Positions 1 to 7,799 of a stretch of DNA of 64,000 nt are shown here, one piece after another; within the stretch, counting starts at the first letter, position 1, and each line of letters begins with the position of its first letter. Both the position numbers and the translations under genes were made by a program. Source of the DNA: Candidatus Binatia bacterium (GTDB taxonomy: Bacteria; Desulfobacterota; Binatia; Bin18); the NCBI GenBank assembly GCA_022826945.1, contig JAJDTY010000011.1, positions 1-64,000 of the forward strand, read 5' to 3'. The notes beneath the pieces are model-generated. The model searched no databases. It was not told the DNA's origin and worked only from the letters and a program-made list of their open reading frames with translations.

Positions 1-486
1 AAGAACGGGCAAGCCGTCAGCCGCCGCTACCGCAATCGCCGCATTGGCGAGTTTCTCAAGGAACTCGAACTGGCCGAGGGCAGGTCAACCGGAGTCCCCA
101 AGATTCTGCGAGCCATGCGGCAGAACGGCTCCCCGGAGCCGATCTTTGAGAGCGACGAGGACCGCACCTGGTTTCTGGTCCGGCTGCCGGCGCACGAACG
201 GGCATCACTTGGCGTAACCGCACATGAGACCACACATGAGGCCGAACATGTTACCGAACATGTTGAGCGCCTGATGACAGCCCTCACGAAAGAAATGAGC
301 CGCCCCCAGTTGCAGGATGCGCTAGGTGTGAATCACCGGCAACATTTCGTCGCGGCGTACCTCAGTCCTGCCCTCGAAGCAGGCCTGATCGAGATGACTC
401 TCCCTGACAAGCCGACCAGCCGAAATCAGCGCTACCGCCGCACAGCGGCCGGAGAGTCTTTGGCGCAAGAAATCAAAGGAAAGTAA
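1..486 (+). CDS. C-terminal part of ATP-binding protein / putative transcriptional regulator (AlbA/Schlafen-RecG-like family), 5' end outside window
   Basis: Frame of ORF 115..486 is open to base 1; reads NGQAVSRRYRNRRIGEFLKELELAEGRSTGVPKILRAMRQNGSPEPIFE, typical of the C-terminal half of this family. Confidence 0.65.
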   Translation, partial: KNGQAVSRRYRNRRIGEFLKELELAEGRSTGVPKILRAMRQNGSPEPIFESDEDRTWFLVRLPAHERASLGVTAHETTHEAEHVTEHVERLMTALTKEMSRPQLQDALGVNHRQHFVAAYLSPALEAGLIEMTLPDKPTSRNQRYRRTAAGESLAQEIKGK

Positions 487-578
487 GCCTCCATATGAAC
501 ACCGCCCCTATTCCCCGACCACGCTCCTGGGTCATTCGGGTTGGATAGTCGCCAGCGCGAACAGATAGGAAGGAACTG

Positions 579-798
579 ATGGGTCACCAAACGAAAATGC
601 CCGTCATCGGTATCGCGGCTTGGTGTCAGACCGTCGAGGTCTGGGGCAGCGAAATGACGATCTGCCAGGTCGCCGAGGCCTACGTCGACCGCGTGCGGGC
701 AGCGGGCGGCCTGCCGTTCATCATTCCTCATGTCACCGATCAGGACGTAGCGCCCATTGTCGAACGCATCGATGCGCTGATCCTGACTGGGGGGGATG
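579..798 (+). pseudogene. N-terminal fragment of gamma-glutamyl-gamma-aminobutyrate hydrolase (peptidase C26, PuuD-like), truncated
   Basis: MPVIGIAAWCQTVEVWGSEMTICQVAEAYVDRVRAAGGLPFIIPHV...IDALILTGGDV, then similarity stops abruptly. Confidence 0.6.
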
Positions 799-819
799 TT
801 TCCACCCTTCTGAGGGAAG

Positions 820-1225
820 GGACGAATTTCCCTGAGTCGTATAGTTACCACGCGCTAGAAAACTCTCGATATCTTTGATCTCCAAGAACGCAATTGATGC
901 CTGCGGTTGTCCATGCAGGTGAAAGATTTGTCTTTCAACGTCACCACGACGTGGCCAGTATGCATTCCTGCCCCCGTACAGACCATTGTTGGCAACCACG
1001 ACGAGTTGAAACATGTGGTAGTGCAGGGCGAGTGCCATCTGATCGAACGTCTTGATATCCTTGTTGAAGGCTGGAATTGTGAAGACATCCGACCCGTTTT
1101 GGAGATCGGCAGCCAATCTCAGATCAGTCGCGTCGTAACACACGGAAGCTGTCAGCCATAAGGGGTCGCGTACGGCCGACCATGGGTACCCTACCAGCGA
1201 GACAAGAGGGGGTAGGGGCTCATCA
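820..1225 (-). pseudogene. Nitrilase/carbon-nitrogen hydrolase-like C-terminal fragment (possible remnant of RT-nitrilase, DRT1/UG1-type)
   Basis: Frame of ORF 733..1509: SVCYDATDLRLAADLQNGSDVFTIPAFNKDIKTFDQMALALHYHMFQLVVVANNGLYGGRNAYWPRRGDVERQIFHLHGQPQASIAFLEI; CYD nitrilase-type nucleophile context; no N-terminal domain present. Confidence 0.5.
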
Positions 1226-1330
1226 TGGGGAGGGGGATTCCAGCATTGCGCCCGGCACCCCATACGCACCCGACCTCTGCCTGTTTGAGTGATTTTGTTA
1301 CGGTCGATGTACGACTCAAATGGCATCTGC

Positions 1331-2257
1331 TCACGCCAGCGCCTGAAAGCGCTCGAAGCGCAACGCCAGCCGGTCCCGGTCTGGGCGGTCCTTGTCCCGG
1401 CGTGGCAGGTGGAGCGCCCCCCCATTGAGACGCTGTAAGGCTTCGAGCATCGGGCCGTCACTCTGCCCGAGTAAGCGGTCAGAGACGTGCAAGCGGTAGT
1501 CCGGGTCAATACCGATCAGATGGGTGTCAAAGGCGGCGTGATGGATTTTCGACAGTGGAATACCATTGGGAATGACCGGTTGGCCAAACTGCTCATCCTG
1601 GTCCGCAATGATGTGTGCCGCATCTAGGAGTAACGGTTCAGCGAGGCCTGACAGGGCGCACCGGCCGTTATAGGCGCTGATGATCGCCTCACGGAACGTT
1701 GCTTGATGCAACCGTTGCTTGACATGACGCAGGGCATAACGCCGTTCCGGCGCATTCTCTGGCGGCACTAGGGCCTCTTGATCGGGCAGACTGAACGCGA
1801 CCCGCGCCTTGAGGGTCTTGGCGTCCCATCCTGAGATGAAGACTGGGAGGAGCGCCTGGTAGCGGCCGGGCGCGATGCCCAGGAAATAGAGCACCGGGAT
1901 GCGATGCTCGTACGCCTCGCGCAGCCAGCGATTGTCTGCTGCCTCTGGGTTCTGTCCCATGAAGGCGTAATCGACTGTCTCATCGCCTGCGAATATCTGG
2001 CGGTGCACCTCGCGCTGGTCGTCGTACCAGATTTTTCTGCCCGGTCTCGGAAAGACGGTCTTGATGGAGAGCAGGAACCGCATCTGCTGTGGCTTGAAAA
2101 TGCCGCGTTGCGGGTTGACGAGTGGGATACGTTCGCCCTCGAAAAGAAACCCTGGTTGCAGTTCTTTCCCCGTCAAATGGTCGTGCACTGTGTTCAGCCT
2201 TCGTACCTGTTCAAAGGCTGCCATGCGCATCTGGATATCTCGGCTGTTCTCGCTCAT
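1331..2257 (-). CDS. HNH endonuclease (putative restriction endonuclease)
   Basis: 308 aa; C-terminal GRCALSGLAEPLLLDAAHIIADQDEQFGQPVIPNGIPLSKIHHAAFDTHLIGIDPDYR matches HNH restriction-endonuclease motif. Confidence 0.75.
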   Translation of the reverse strand: MSENSRDIQMRMAAFEQVRRLNTVHDHLTGKELQPGFLFEGERIPLVNPQRGIFKPQQMRFLLSIKTVFPRPGRKIWYDDQREVHRQIFAGDETVDYAFMGQNPEAADNRWLREAYEHRIPVLYFLGIAPGRYQALLPVFISGWDAKTLKARVAFSLPDQEALVPPENAPERRYALRHVKQRLHQATFREAIISAYNGRCALSGLAEPLLLDAAHIIADQDEQFGQPVIPNGIPLSKIHHAAFDTHLIGIDPDYRLHVSDRLLGQSDGPMLEALQRLNGGALHLPRRDKDRPDRDRLALRFERFQALA

Positions 2258-2353
2258 TCAGATCTCGGCCTATCCTTGAAATACGACTGACCACGTCTTC
2301 TCGATGACAGTAGCGTCAGACCTACAATGAAAGGGACATAGGTGTCCAGAAAG

Positions 2354-2415
2354 GTCCAGGGTGTTCCCTTCTATACCGAAAATAAATGGGGGAAAAATGT
2401 AGGGAATAATTTGAT
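2354..2415 (+). repeat. Copy 1 of ~60 bp two-copy repeat (copy 2 near 10929-10990)
   Basis: AGGTCCAGGGTGTTCCCTTCTATACCGAAAATAAATGGGGGAAA vs AGGTTCGTGGTGTTCCCCCTTATACCAAACATATAAGTGGGGAAA. Confidence 0.6.
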
Positions 2416-2459
2416 GAGTTACAAAATATCTTTATATTACAGCAATTGATGAAAGCGGC

Positions 2460-3341
2460 ATGGACCTAGAAAAGCTACCGTTATTTGGTGGAATGGCAGG
2501 GGCTACCCTCAGCGTAGATAAGTTCGAGATCTGCGATGGATTGGTCATTCGGCGGACATATGCCCACGTGATGTCGCCATACATACTGGCCTTCCGGCGA
2601 CCGGAGCGCGTTGGCCAACATCATCCAGGTCCGTGGAAGCCGACACGCGATGGCCACGTGGGGTTGGATGTAGAGATCGAAATTGCATTACAGGTGGGAG
2701 TGCGTCCCACAGGATTCGACCGTCTCAATACCCTATGGTGGGTCCTTGCACTACTTCGGTTATCGACTGGTGCAAGGTTAAGGATGTCAGTTGCATCCGA
2801 CACTACGTTTTCGGATATTGCGGAGAGTTCGACCGAACCCACCTTGTGGCCAATCGAAACGTTGCCTCGGCAGCTTCACACGATGCCTGATCCGCCGGAA
2901 GTGATTGGGGAGAAAGAGTTGCTGTGGGTGCGCCAAGCGTTTAGCCCCGGTTCCGAGCTGATGAATGATCAAGCTTTCGGGCGTGCATTTCAGACTTTCG
3001 ATGACGCTATTTGGGCGCACTCACCTGGCAGTGCGCTTGTAATGACTTGGGCGGCATTGGAGACCCTGATACGGCCCGGGCGTTCTGATATCACCAAAAG
3101 ACTGGCATCCTCGTTAGCCGCGCTCTTGGAGCCCGCGGGGGCCGAGAGAGAACGGTTATTCCAGCAGATTAAATTACTATACGAAGCCCGTGGTAGCTCC
3201 GCTCATGCATCTTGCTCGCCGGAAGCGCAGCAGCTCTTTGAGAGTTTCGGCGTTGCTCGACGAGCTTTCATCGCGTGTATCGACAACCGAGAGGTACCGG
3301 AGGTTGAGACGCTTCTCGAAATGTGGCGCCTGAAGAGGTAG
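2460..3341 (+). CDS. HEPN-domain-like protein (ApeA-like C-terminal HEPN)
   Basis: 293 aa; C-terminal helical region with YEARGSSAHAS = R-x4-H motif, preceded by LVMTWAALETLIRPGRSDITKRLASSLAALL. Confidence 0.55.
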   Translation: MDLEKLPLFGGMAGATLSVDKFEICDGLVIRRTYAHVMSPYILAFRRPERVGQHHPGPWKPTRDGHVGLDVEIEIALQVGVRPTGFDRLNTLWWVLALLRLSTGARLRMSVASDTTFSDIAESSTEPTLWPIETLPRQLHTMPDPPEVIGEKELLWVRQAFSPGSELMNDQAFGRAFQTFDDAIWAHSPGSALVMTWAALETLIRPGRSDITKRLASSLAALLEPAGAERERLFQQIKLLYEARGSSAHASCSPEAQQLFESFGVARRAFIACIDNREVPEVETLLEMWRLKR

Positions 3342-3398
3342 CGGCCCGTTCCCGACGCATCGCGCTGAGGATGAAATCCCTGTTCATGAGTCCAGACC

Positions 3399-4286
3399 CT
3401 AGTCTTCCGGGCCTGTTGGATTCGCTTCCCCGAGGAGTGTTTCAATCACCTCGTGCAGATGGTCAAGGATCCAGAGATGACCGGCACCTGGAACGAACTG
3501 CGCAGAGCAGTGGGGAAGTCGCTCAGCAAGATGCCGTCCAAAAGATGGAGGAAGCGCGTTGTCCGCTTCCCCATGCCACAGGTGTACGGGGGTGGAGACC
3601 TGGGGGATGGGGATGTGCCACGGCCGAGAGAACCGCACGATTTCGTCCGCCGAGGCACGTCCCCCTTGTGCATAGGCTGCTCCCAAATACTGGCGGAAAA
3701 ATTCTTGCATGTCGGGACGGTGGGGGAGCGTTGAGTCAGCTTCGCCATACCCGTTGAGCAACTGCCGGCTCATCCGATCCGGGCAGCTCCGGGCGAGGTG
3801 ACTGAGGATGAAGCTGTAGAATCGGATGAGGTGCGGAGCACGACGGCCAAGAGTAAAGATGAGGCGAGGGGTTAAATTCGCGTGGCGAAGAACTTCCGCT
3901 ACGGGCGGCCCTGTACTGATCAGCCCCACCGCAGCGACCCGGTCGGAGAGCTGCCATGCACAGGCCAGGGCAAACGGCCCGCCCCCGGACACCCCCGCCA
4001 CCACAAACTGCTCGATGTCTAAAGCGTCCACGAGCTGTACGATGTCGGCAGGCCAAGCGAGATAGGACTGAGAGGGATGGGGATCTGATTTCCCAAATCC
4101 CGGCCGATCGGGAATAATCACGCGCGCCTTGACCTGACCGGCGCGACTCAGCAGGAGCGACCAGCCGAGGCGCGACCCTGGATTCCCATGACACCACAGA
4201 ACGGGGTAACCCTGCGGGTCGCCGCACTCCAGGTAGGAGAGCCGCCGCTTATCCGCTAATGGGAAAATGTGTTCGGTATGAACCAT
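3399..4286 (-). CDS. alpha/beta hydrolase
   Basis: GNPGSR, VVAGVSGGGPFALACAWQLSDRVAAVGLIS nucleophile elbow, HLWHGEADNALPP, GAGHLWILDH. Confidence 0.85.
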   Translation of the reverse strand: MVHTEHIFPLADKRRLSYLECGDPQGYPVLWCHGNPGSRLGWSLLLSRAGQVKARVIIPDRPGFGKSDPHPSQSYLAWPADIVQLVDALDIEQFVVAGVSGGGPFALACAWQLSDRVAAVGLISTGPPVAEVLRHANLTPRLIFTLGRRAPHLIRFYSFILSHLARSCPDRMSRQLLNGYGEADSTLPHRPDMQEFFRQYLGAAYAQGGRASADEIVRFSRPWHIPIPQVSTPVHLWHGEADNALPPSFGRHLAERLPHCSAQFVPGAGHLWILDHLHEVIETLLGEANPTGPED

Positions 4287-4579
4287 GTGGAGCTTTGGTA
4301 TCGAAAAGCGGTGGAAGTGCAAGATGGTGGAACGAAGAGGGAGGAGATATGGCCACAAAGGACATTAGGAACCTTTGGAGATAAGCCCAATCCCATCCTC
4401 TCTCCAGGCTTGCCAGACCAGTCCTTATCGGACGTAGCATAAAGTATGAAACCGCCCCTCCAACCACCACCACGGCCTGTTTGAGTGATGTTGTCGTGAT
4501 AGATGAGCCACTCAAGTGACGTCTGCCTGTTGACCACATATCGGTGAGCTTAGCGTTATGCGATGAGAGAGCTGGCCAC

Positions 4580-5071
4580 TTAGTTCGCCCGTAACGGTCC
4601 ATCTCCACCAACAGCAGCAATGCGCGTGGCCAGCCTGCGCCGCAATTCCTCCGGCGTGTCCCACACAATATGGTTGTACTGGTGCGTGTCAAAGTGGACC
4701 TGCTCCAATGCGTCCTTTCGGCACGTAAAGATCACCGGAATACCAAGCTCATGCGCGAAACCCGCTTCGTAATAGACTCCCCCACGAGGACCGTCGTCTC
4801 CATGCGTGAAATCGGCAACGATAAAGCGAGAACGCCGAATCTCGGCGATGATCTCGTCATCGATCTTATTGACATGCTCTTTCTGATCGATGCGGCGTGC
4901 TTCATAGCCGGCGTCTTCAATCGTCGGCTGGATGCCGTCTCTCCATGCCGTTGTCATAGCGTCGTCAAACCACATCGCTACGAAGGCTTGTGATGAGACA
5001 GTCACCGGGTATTCAAGCTCCTCCAAAGCCAGCCAGCCACGCACGGCCAGATCAAGAATAAACCGTCGCAA
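4580..5071 (-). CDS. Nucleoside 2-deoxyribosyltransferase-like protein (N-terminus disrupted)
   Basis: QAFVAMWFDDAMTTAWRDGIQPTIEDAGYEARRIDQKEHVNKIDDEIIAEIRRSRFIVADFTHGDDGPRGGVYYEAGFAHELGIPVIFTCRKD. Confidence 0.7.
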   Translation of the reverse strand: MRRFILDLAVRGWLALEELEYPVTVSSQAFVAMWFDDAMTTAWRDGIQPTIEDAGYEARRIDQKEHVNKIDDEIIAEIRRSRFIVADFTHGDDGPRGGVYYEAGFAHELGIPVIFTCRKDALEQVHFDTHQYNHIVWDTPEELRRRLATRIAAVGGDGPLRAN

Positions 5072-5129
5072 GCGCGGAATGGCGTCCGGCGAGGCGGTCG
5101 AAGTGGGTGAGCAGGTGTGCGGCGTTCAT
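5040..5129 (-). repeat. HsdS-N-terminus-like remnant copy A (8-bp deletion, fused upstream of NDT-like gene)
   Basis: Minus strand ATGAACGCCGCACACCTGCTCACCCACTTCGACCGCCTCGCC-[8 nt missing]-GGACGCCATTCCGCGCTTGCGACGGTTTATTCTTGATCTGGCCGTGCGT. Confidence 0.7.
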
Positions 5130-5148
5130 TGAAGAGGCGACGATGAGG

Positions 5149-5469
5149 TCAGGCAGCCTTTGTTTCCGGGGGCTTCACCGTCACGCTCAGTTTCAGCCCA
5201 AGACTCTTCAACACCGCCTCAAGCGTAGAAAAGCGAGGGTTGCCCTTGCGGGACAATGTGCGGTACAAGCTCTCCCGACTCAGGTGCGTATCCTGAGCGA
5301 GTTGTTTCATGCCATGTGCCTTGGCGACATCACGCAGGGCTAACAGAAAGACCTCTGACCCCTGTGCGTATTCGTCGTCCAGGGCCGCATTGAGATACGC
5401 TACGGCCTCTTCGGGGTCTTGGAGGTCCTGAGAGAGGAGGTCTTCGTACGGAATAGTGCGCCTTGCCAT
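5149..5469 (-). CDS. HigA2-like addiction-module antidote (XRE family)
   Basis: MARRTIPYEDLLSQDLQDPEEAVAYLNAAL...LRDVAKAHGMKQLAQDTHLSRESLYRTLSRKGNPRFSTLEAVLKSLGLKLSV. Confidence 0.9.
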   Translation of the reverse strand: MARRTIPYEDLLSQDLQDPEEAVAYLNAALDDEYAQGSEVFLLALRDVAKAHGMKQLAQDTHLSRESLYRTLSRKGNPRFSTLEAVLKSLGLKLSVTVKPPETKAA

Positions 5470-5806
5470 ATGCCCATCTCCCCATATAGTCAGCCCAATA
5501 CTCTTGGGCCTTTTTGATATCCACCGCTTGGGTCCGTTTCGTTCCCCCGCACAATAGGAGGATGAAACGTGAGCCGTCTTGTCCGATATACACCCGATAG
5601 CCCGGACCGATATCTACGCGGAGTTCCAACACCCCATGCCCGACGGATTTGTAATCTCCGAGGTTGCCGAGGCGGAGTCGCGCTAGCCTGACACGGATGT
5701 GATTGCGCGCTTTCCGATCTTTCAGCGTCCGCAGCCATTCCGCGAATGGCGTGCTCCCGTCGTTCGCGACATACGCGACAACCTGTCGATATCGACTCTC
5801 GGGCAT
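5330..5806 (-). CDS. RelE/HigB-family toxin (addiction-module killer protein) with C-terminal extension over the antitoxin gene
   Basis: FAEWLRTLKDRKARNHIRVRLARLRLGNLGDYKSVGHGVLELRVDIGPGYRVYIGQDG..ILLLCGGTKRTQAVDIKKAQEYWADY; ORF then continues ~50 aa past the usual end. Confidence 0.85.
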   Translation of the reverse strand: MPESRYRQVVAYVANDGSTPFAEWLRTLKDRKARNHIRVRLARLRLGNLGDYKSVGHGVLELRVDIGPGYRVYIGQDGSRFILLLCGGTKRTQAVDIKKAQEYWADYMGRWAYGKAHYSVRRPPLSGPPRPRRGRSVSQCGPGRRIRTGVRGLSVSPA

Positions 5807-5875
5807 AGCCTCCAGTAGCGTATAGGCTACTTTTTAGCAATGCTTTGGGAGTGTAGCCGACCAACAGCCTCGTAG

Positions 5876-5901
5876 GTCAGGTGAGCGAAGCATCACCTGA
5901 C
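5876..5901. repeat. REP-like hairpin GTCAGGTGA-N8-TCACCTGAC
   Basis: Perfect 9-bp inverted repeat upstream of the toxin gene. Confidence 0.7.
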
Positions 5902-5931
5902 ATTCTCCTCACCCGACCCACGGGCTTTTCG

Positions 5932-6022
5932 CGTACCGCCAGGTCAAGAATAAACCGTCGCAAGCGCGGAATGGCGTCCGGCGCGTCGGCGAGGCGGTCG
6001 AAGTGGGTGAGCAGGTGCGCGC
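5932..6022 (-). repeat. HsdS-N-terminus-like remnant copy B (direct repeat of copy A)
   Basis: Minus-strand reading HLLTHFDRLADAPDAIPRLRRFILDLAVRE; near-identical DNA to 5040-5129. Confidence 0.7.
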
Positions 6023-6023
6023 G

Positions 6024-6221
6024 TTAAAGCGTCGTGTCCGATTGCTGGTTATCCCTGTCCTGAGAACCCTTTGCGGCCTCAATCAGCCGGTCCTGGGACT
6101 GCTTCTGCATTTCCATGGAGAAGGTTACCAACGGTGTGGGATCGGAGCCAAAGCGCGCCGAGATGCGGCGTCGCCCTTCTCGGATCTCGTCGAGCACCAG
6201 GTCACTCAGGTGCTGTTTCAT
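6024..6221 (-). CDS. Small hypothetical protein, start overlapping the PIN-fragment stop
   Basis: MKQHLSDLVLDEIREGRRRISARFGSDPTPLVTFSMEMQKQSQDRLIEAAKGSQDRDNQQSDTTL; TGATG overlap. Confidence 0.45.
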   Translation of the reverse strand: MKQHLSDLVLDEIREGRRRISARFGSDPTPLVTFSMEMQKQSQDRLIEAAKGSQDRDNQQSDTTL

Positions 6222-6358
6222 CACTCCCCCCACGGATTGAAGACCGGGACGCCTGTTTGACGAAAGTCGTCTTCATTGCGGGTACACACCACGAGAGCGT
6301 GCACCCGCGCGGTGGCGGCAAGACTGGCGGCGTGGATGTTGCGGTCGCCGTCCAGGGA
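6221..6358 (-). pseudogene. C-terminal fragment of PIN-domain (VapC-like) toxin
   Basis: Minus strand LDGDRNIHAASLAATARVHALVVCTRNEDDFRQTGVPVFNPWGE*. Confidence 0.65.
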
Positions 6359-6395
6359 AGGCCCCCCTATAATTCAATCGTCCAGGCCCTGTCGC

Positions 6396-6409
6396 CTGTC
6401 AAATGATAG
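6396..6409. promoter_or_regulatory. Dyad motif CTGTC-AAAT-GATAG (member of a recurrent motif)
   Basis: CTGTCAAATGATAGAAAA just downstream of luxR stop. Confidence 0.35.
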
Positions 6410-6430
6410 AAAAGTGATCTCGCCCGGCGG

Positions 6431-7570
6431 TCAGGCGAACGCGGTCACCGACAGCACCTGCCGCACCAAGTCCACCTGCCCGGCGAGGCCCTGCTTGTGG
6501 TAGATTTGATGCAGGTGCCAGCGGACCGAGCGTTCCGTATACTCCAGCGCCCCGGCTATCTCGCGTACCGTCCGGCCTTCCGCCAACAAGGCTGCGATCT
6601 GGCCCTCCACCGGCGTCAGATCCAGGGTCGCGGCCACTAGGGCGGGATCAATGCGGGACACGTACCCCGGCTCGGTAATCAGCATGAGCGCAGCGACCCG
6701 CCGCGCCCCAAGGTCCATCTGCAGGACACCTACGGGTTTGACGTGCACCACGAACGGCGGCAATGTGGACATCCGCCGGAGCCTCATCGACCCGCTGACG
6801 GCGGGGGTGCTGGAGGTCGGCAGCGCGGCGGCCACCAGTCGCTCCAGGCGAGCACGATCAGCCGGCACGCGGGCGAACAGCACTCCGCCCCGGACCGACA
6901 ATACTCCATCGCCCTGCCGTAGGATATGATGAGCACGGGCATTTGCCTCCACGATCTGCTCATCCCGGTCCAAGTAGATGACCCCGACCCGCGTGTTGTC
7001 GAGCAGGGTGGTCATGGACGCGCCCAGCGCCTCGGCCTTGACCAACGCCTGCCGCACCCGCACGAATTGCCGGAGATGGGGCAACACTGCTTTGACCATG
7101 GCGAGTTGCCCCGCCCCCCAGCCCGTGGGGTCGACCGGGTTATGCGGGGACCAGGCGATATGGGAGCCATCCGGTTCGAGCAGCCGCACCTGTAAGCTCT
7201 TCTGGAAATGCCCCTTGAGAAACGACTCGTTGTAGGTCGGGGAGGTCTGCAACTCCGCGGCCGTGTACAATTCGGGAGTGTGCACCACACTGTTGTCGGG
7301 CAGTTGGCGGAAGCGCGCCACGCCTTCGTTGATGGGGTGGTAGACTTCCAGGTACTCGCGCTCCCAGTCCTCGCGCCGCTCCCCCCGGTAGTAGAGGCCG
7401 ACGAAGGAGACCCGGCTGTCGGCCTGCGCGCCCTCGCGCACTATGAGGGAATTGCCCACCGTGCCGCAGGCGACATCGAGCAGGGTCGCAGTAGCCGGCC
7501 AGAGCGTCTCGTCCAGCATGGCGGCGTGGAGCGTCTCCAGGAGGCGCTCAAACGTGTCCTGCTCACTCAT
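6431..7570 (-). CDS. LuxR-family helix-turn-helix transcriptional regulator
   Basis: C-terminal LDLTPVEGQIAALLAEGRTVREIAGALEYTERSVRWHLHQIYHKQGLAGQVDLVRQVL; likely start MSEQDTFERLLETLHAAM. Confidence 0.85.
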   Translation of the reverse strand: MSEQDTFERLLETLHAAMLDETLWPATATLLDVACGTVGNSLIVREGAQADSRVSFVGLYYRGERREDWEREYLEVYHPINEGVARFRQLPDNSVVHTPELYTAAELQTSPTYNESFLKGHFQKSLQVRLLEPDGSHIAWSPHNPVDPTGWGAGQLAMVKAVLPHLRQFVRVRQALVKAEALGASMTTLLDNTRVGVIYLDRDEQIVEANARAHHILRQGDGVLSVRGGVLFARVPADRARLERLVAAALPTSSTPAVSGSMRLRRMSTLPPFVVHVKPVGVLQMDLGARRVAALMLITEPGYVSRIDPALVAATLDLTPVEGQIAALLAEGRTVREIAGALEYTERSVRWHLHQIYHKQGLAGQVDLVRQVLSVTAFA

Positions 7571-7783
7571 GCCGCTCCCTCTTGGTCCGGCGGGACCAAC
7601 AAGGCGGTGCAGCCATGGAGACAGGACAGGAAGAGAAAGCGGGCGCACGAATAGAGCGCCCCTCCAGCGATGCCGGTGAGGGGGGCTGAACAGGCGGCCG
7701 ACCAGGGCCGTAAGTGTTTCTCACCAGAGCCGTTCATACGCATGTTGTTCGTCCGCGTATACTCAATTCTATGGTGCCGGTCA

Positions 7784-7799
7784 CCTATCGAATGATAGG
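7784..7799. promoter_or_regulatory. Dyad CCTATC-GAAT-GATAGG upstream of the LuxR gene
   Basis: Perfect 6-bp inverted repeat, followed ~8 bp later by related TCAAATAATAGAAAA. Confidence 0.45.

Noticed and set aside
733-1509. 258-aa minus-strand ORF as an intact gene
   Set aside because: Only residues ~101-230 resemble a nitrilase; the N-terminal part is antisense to the HNH gene and the C-terminal part is antisense to the PuuD fragment
4256-4692. Minus-strand ORFs 4256..4537 and 4249..4692 as genes
   Set aside because: They cover the intergenic repeat and the 5' region of the hydrolase; no protein family is recognisable
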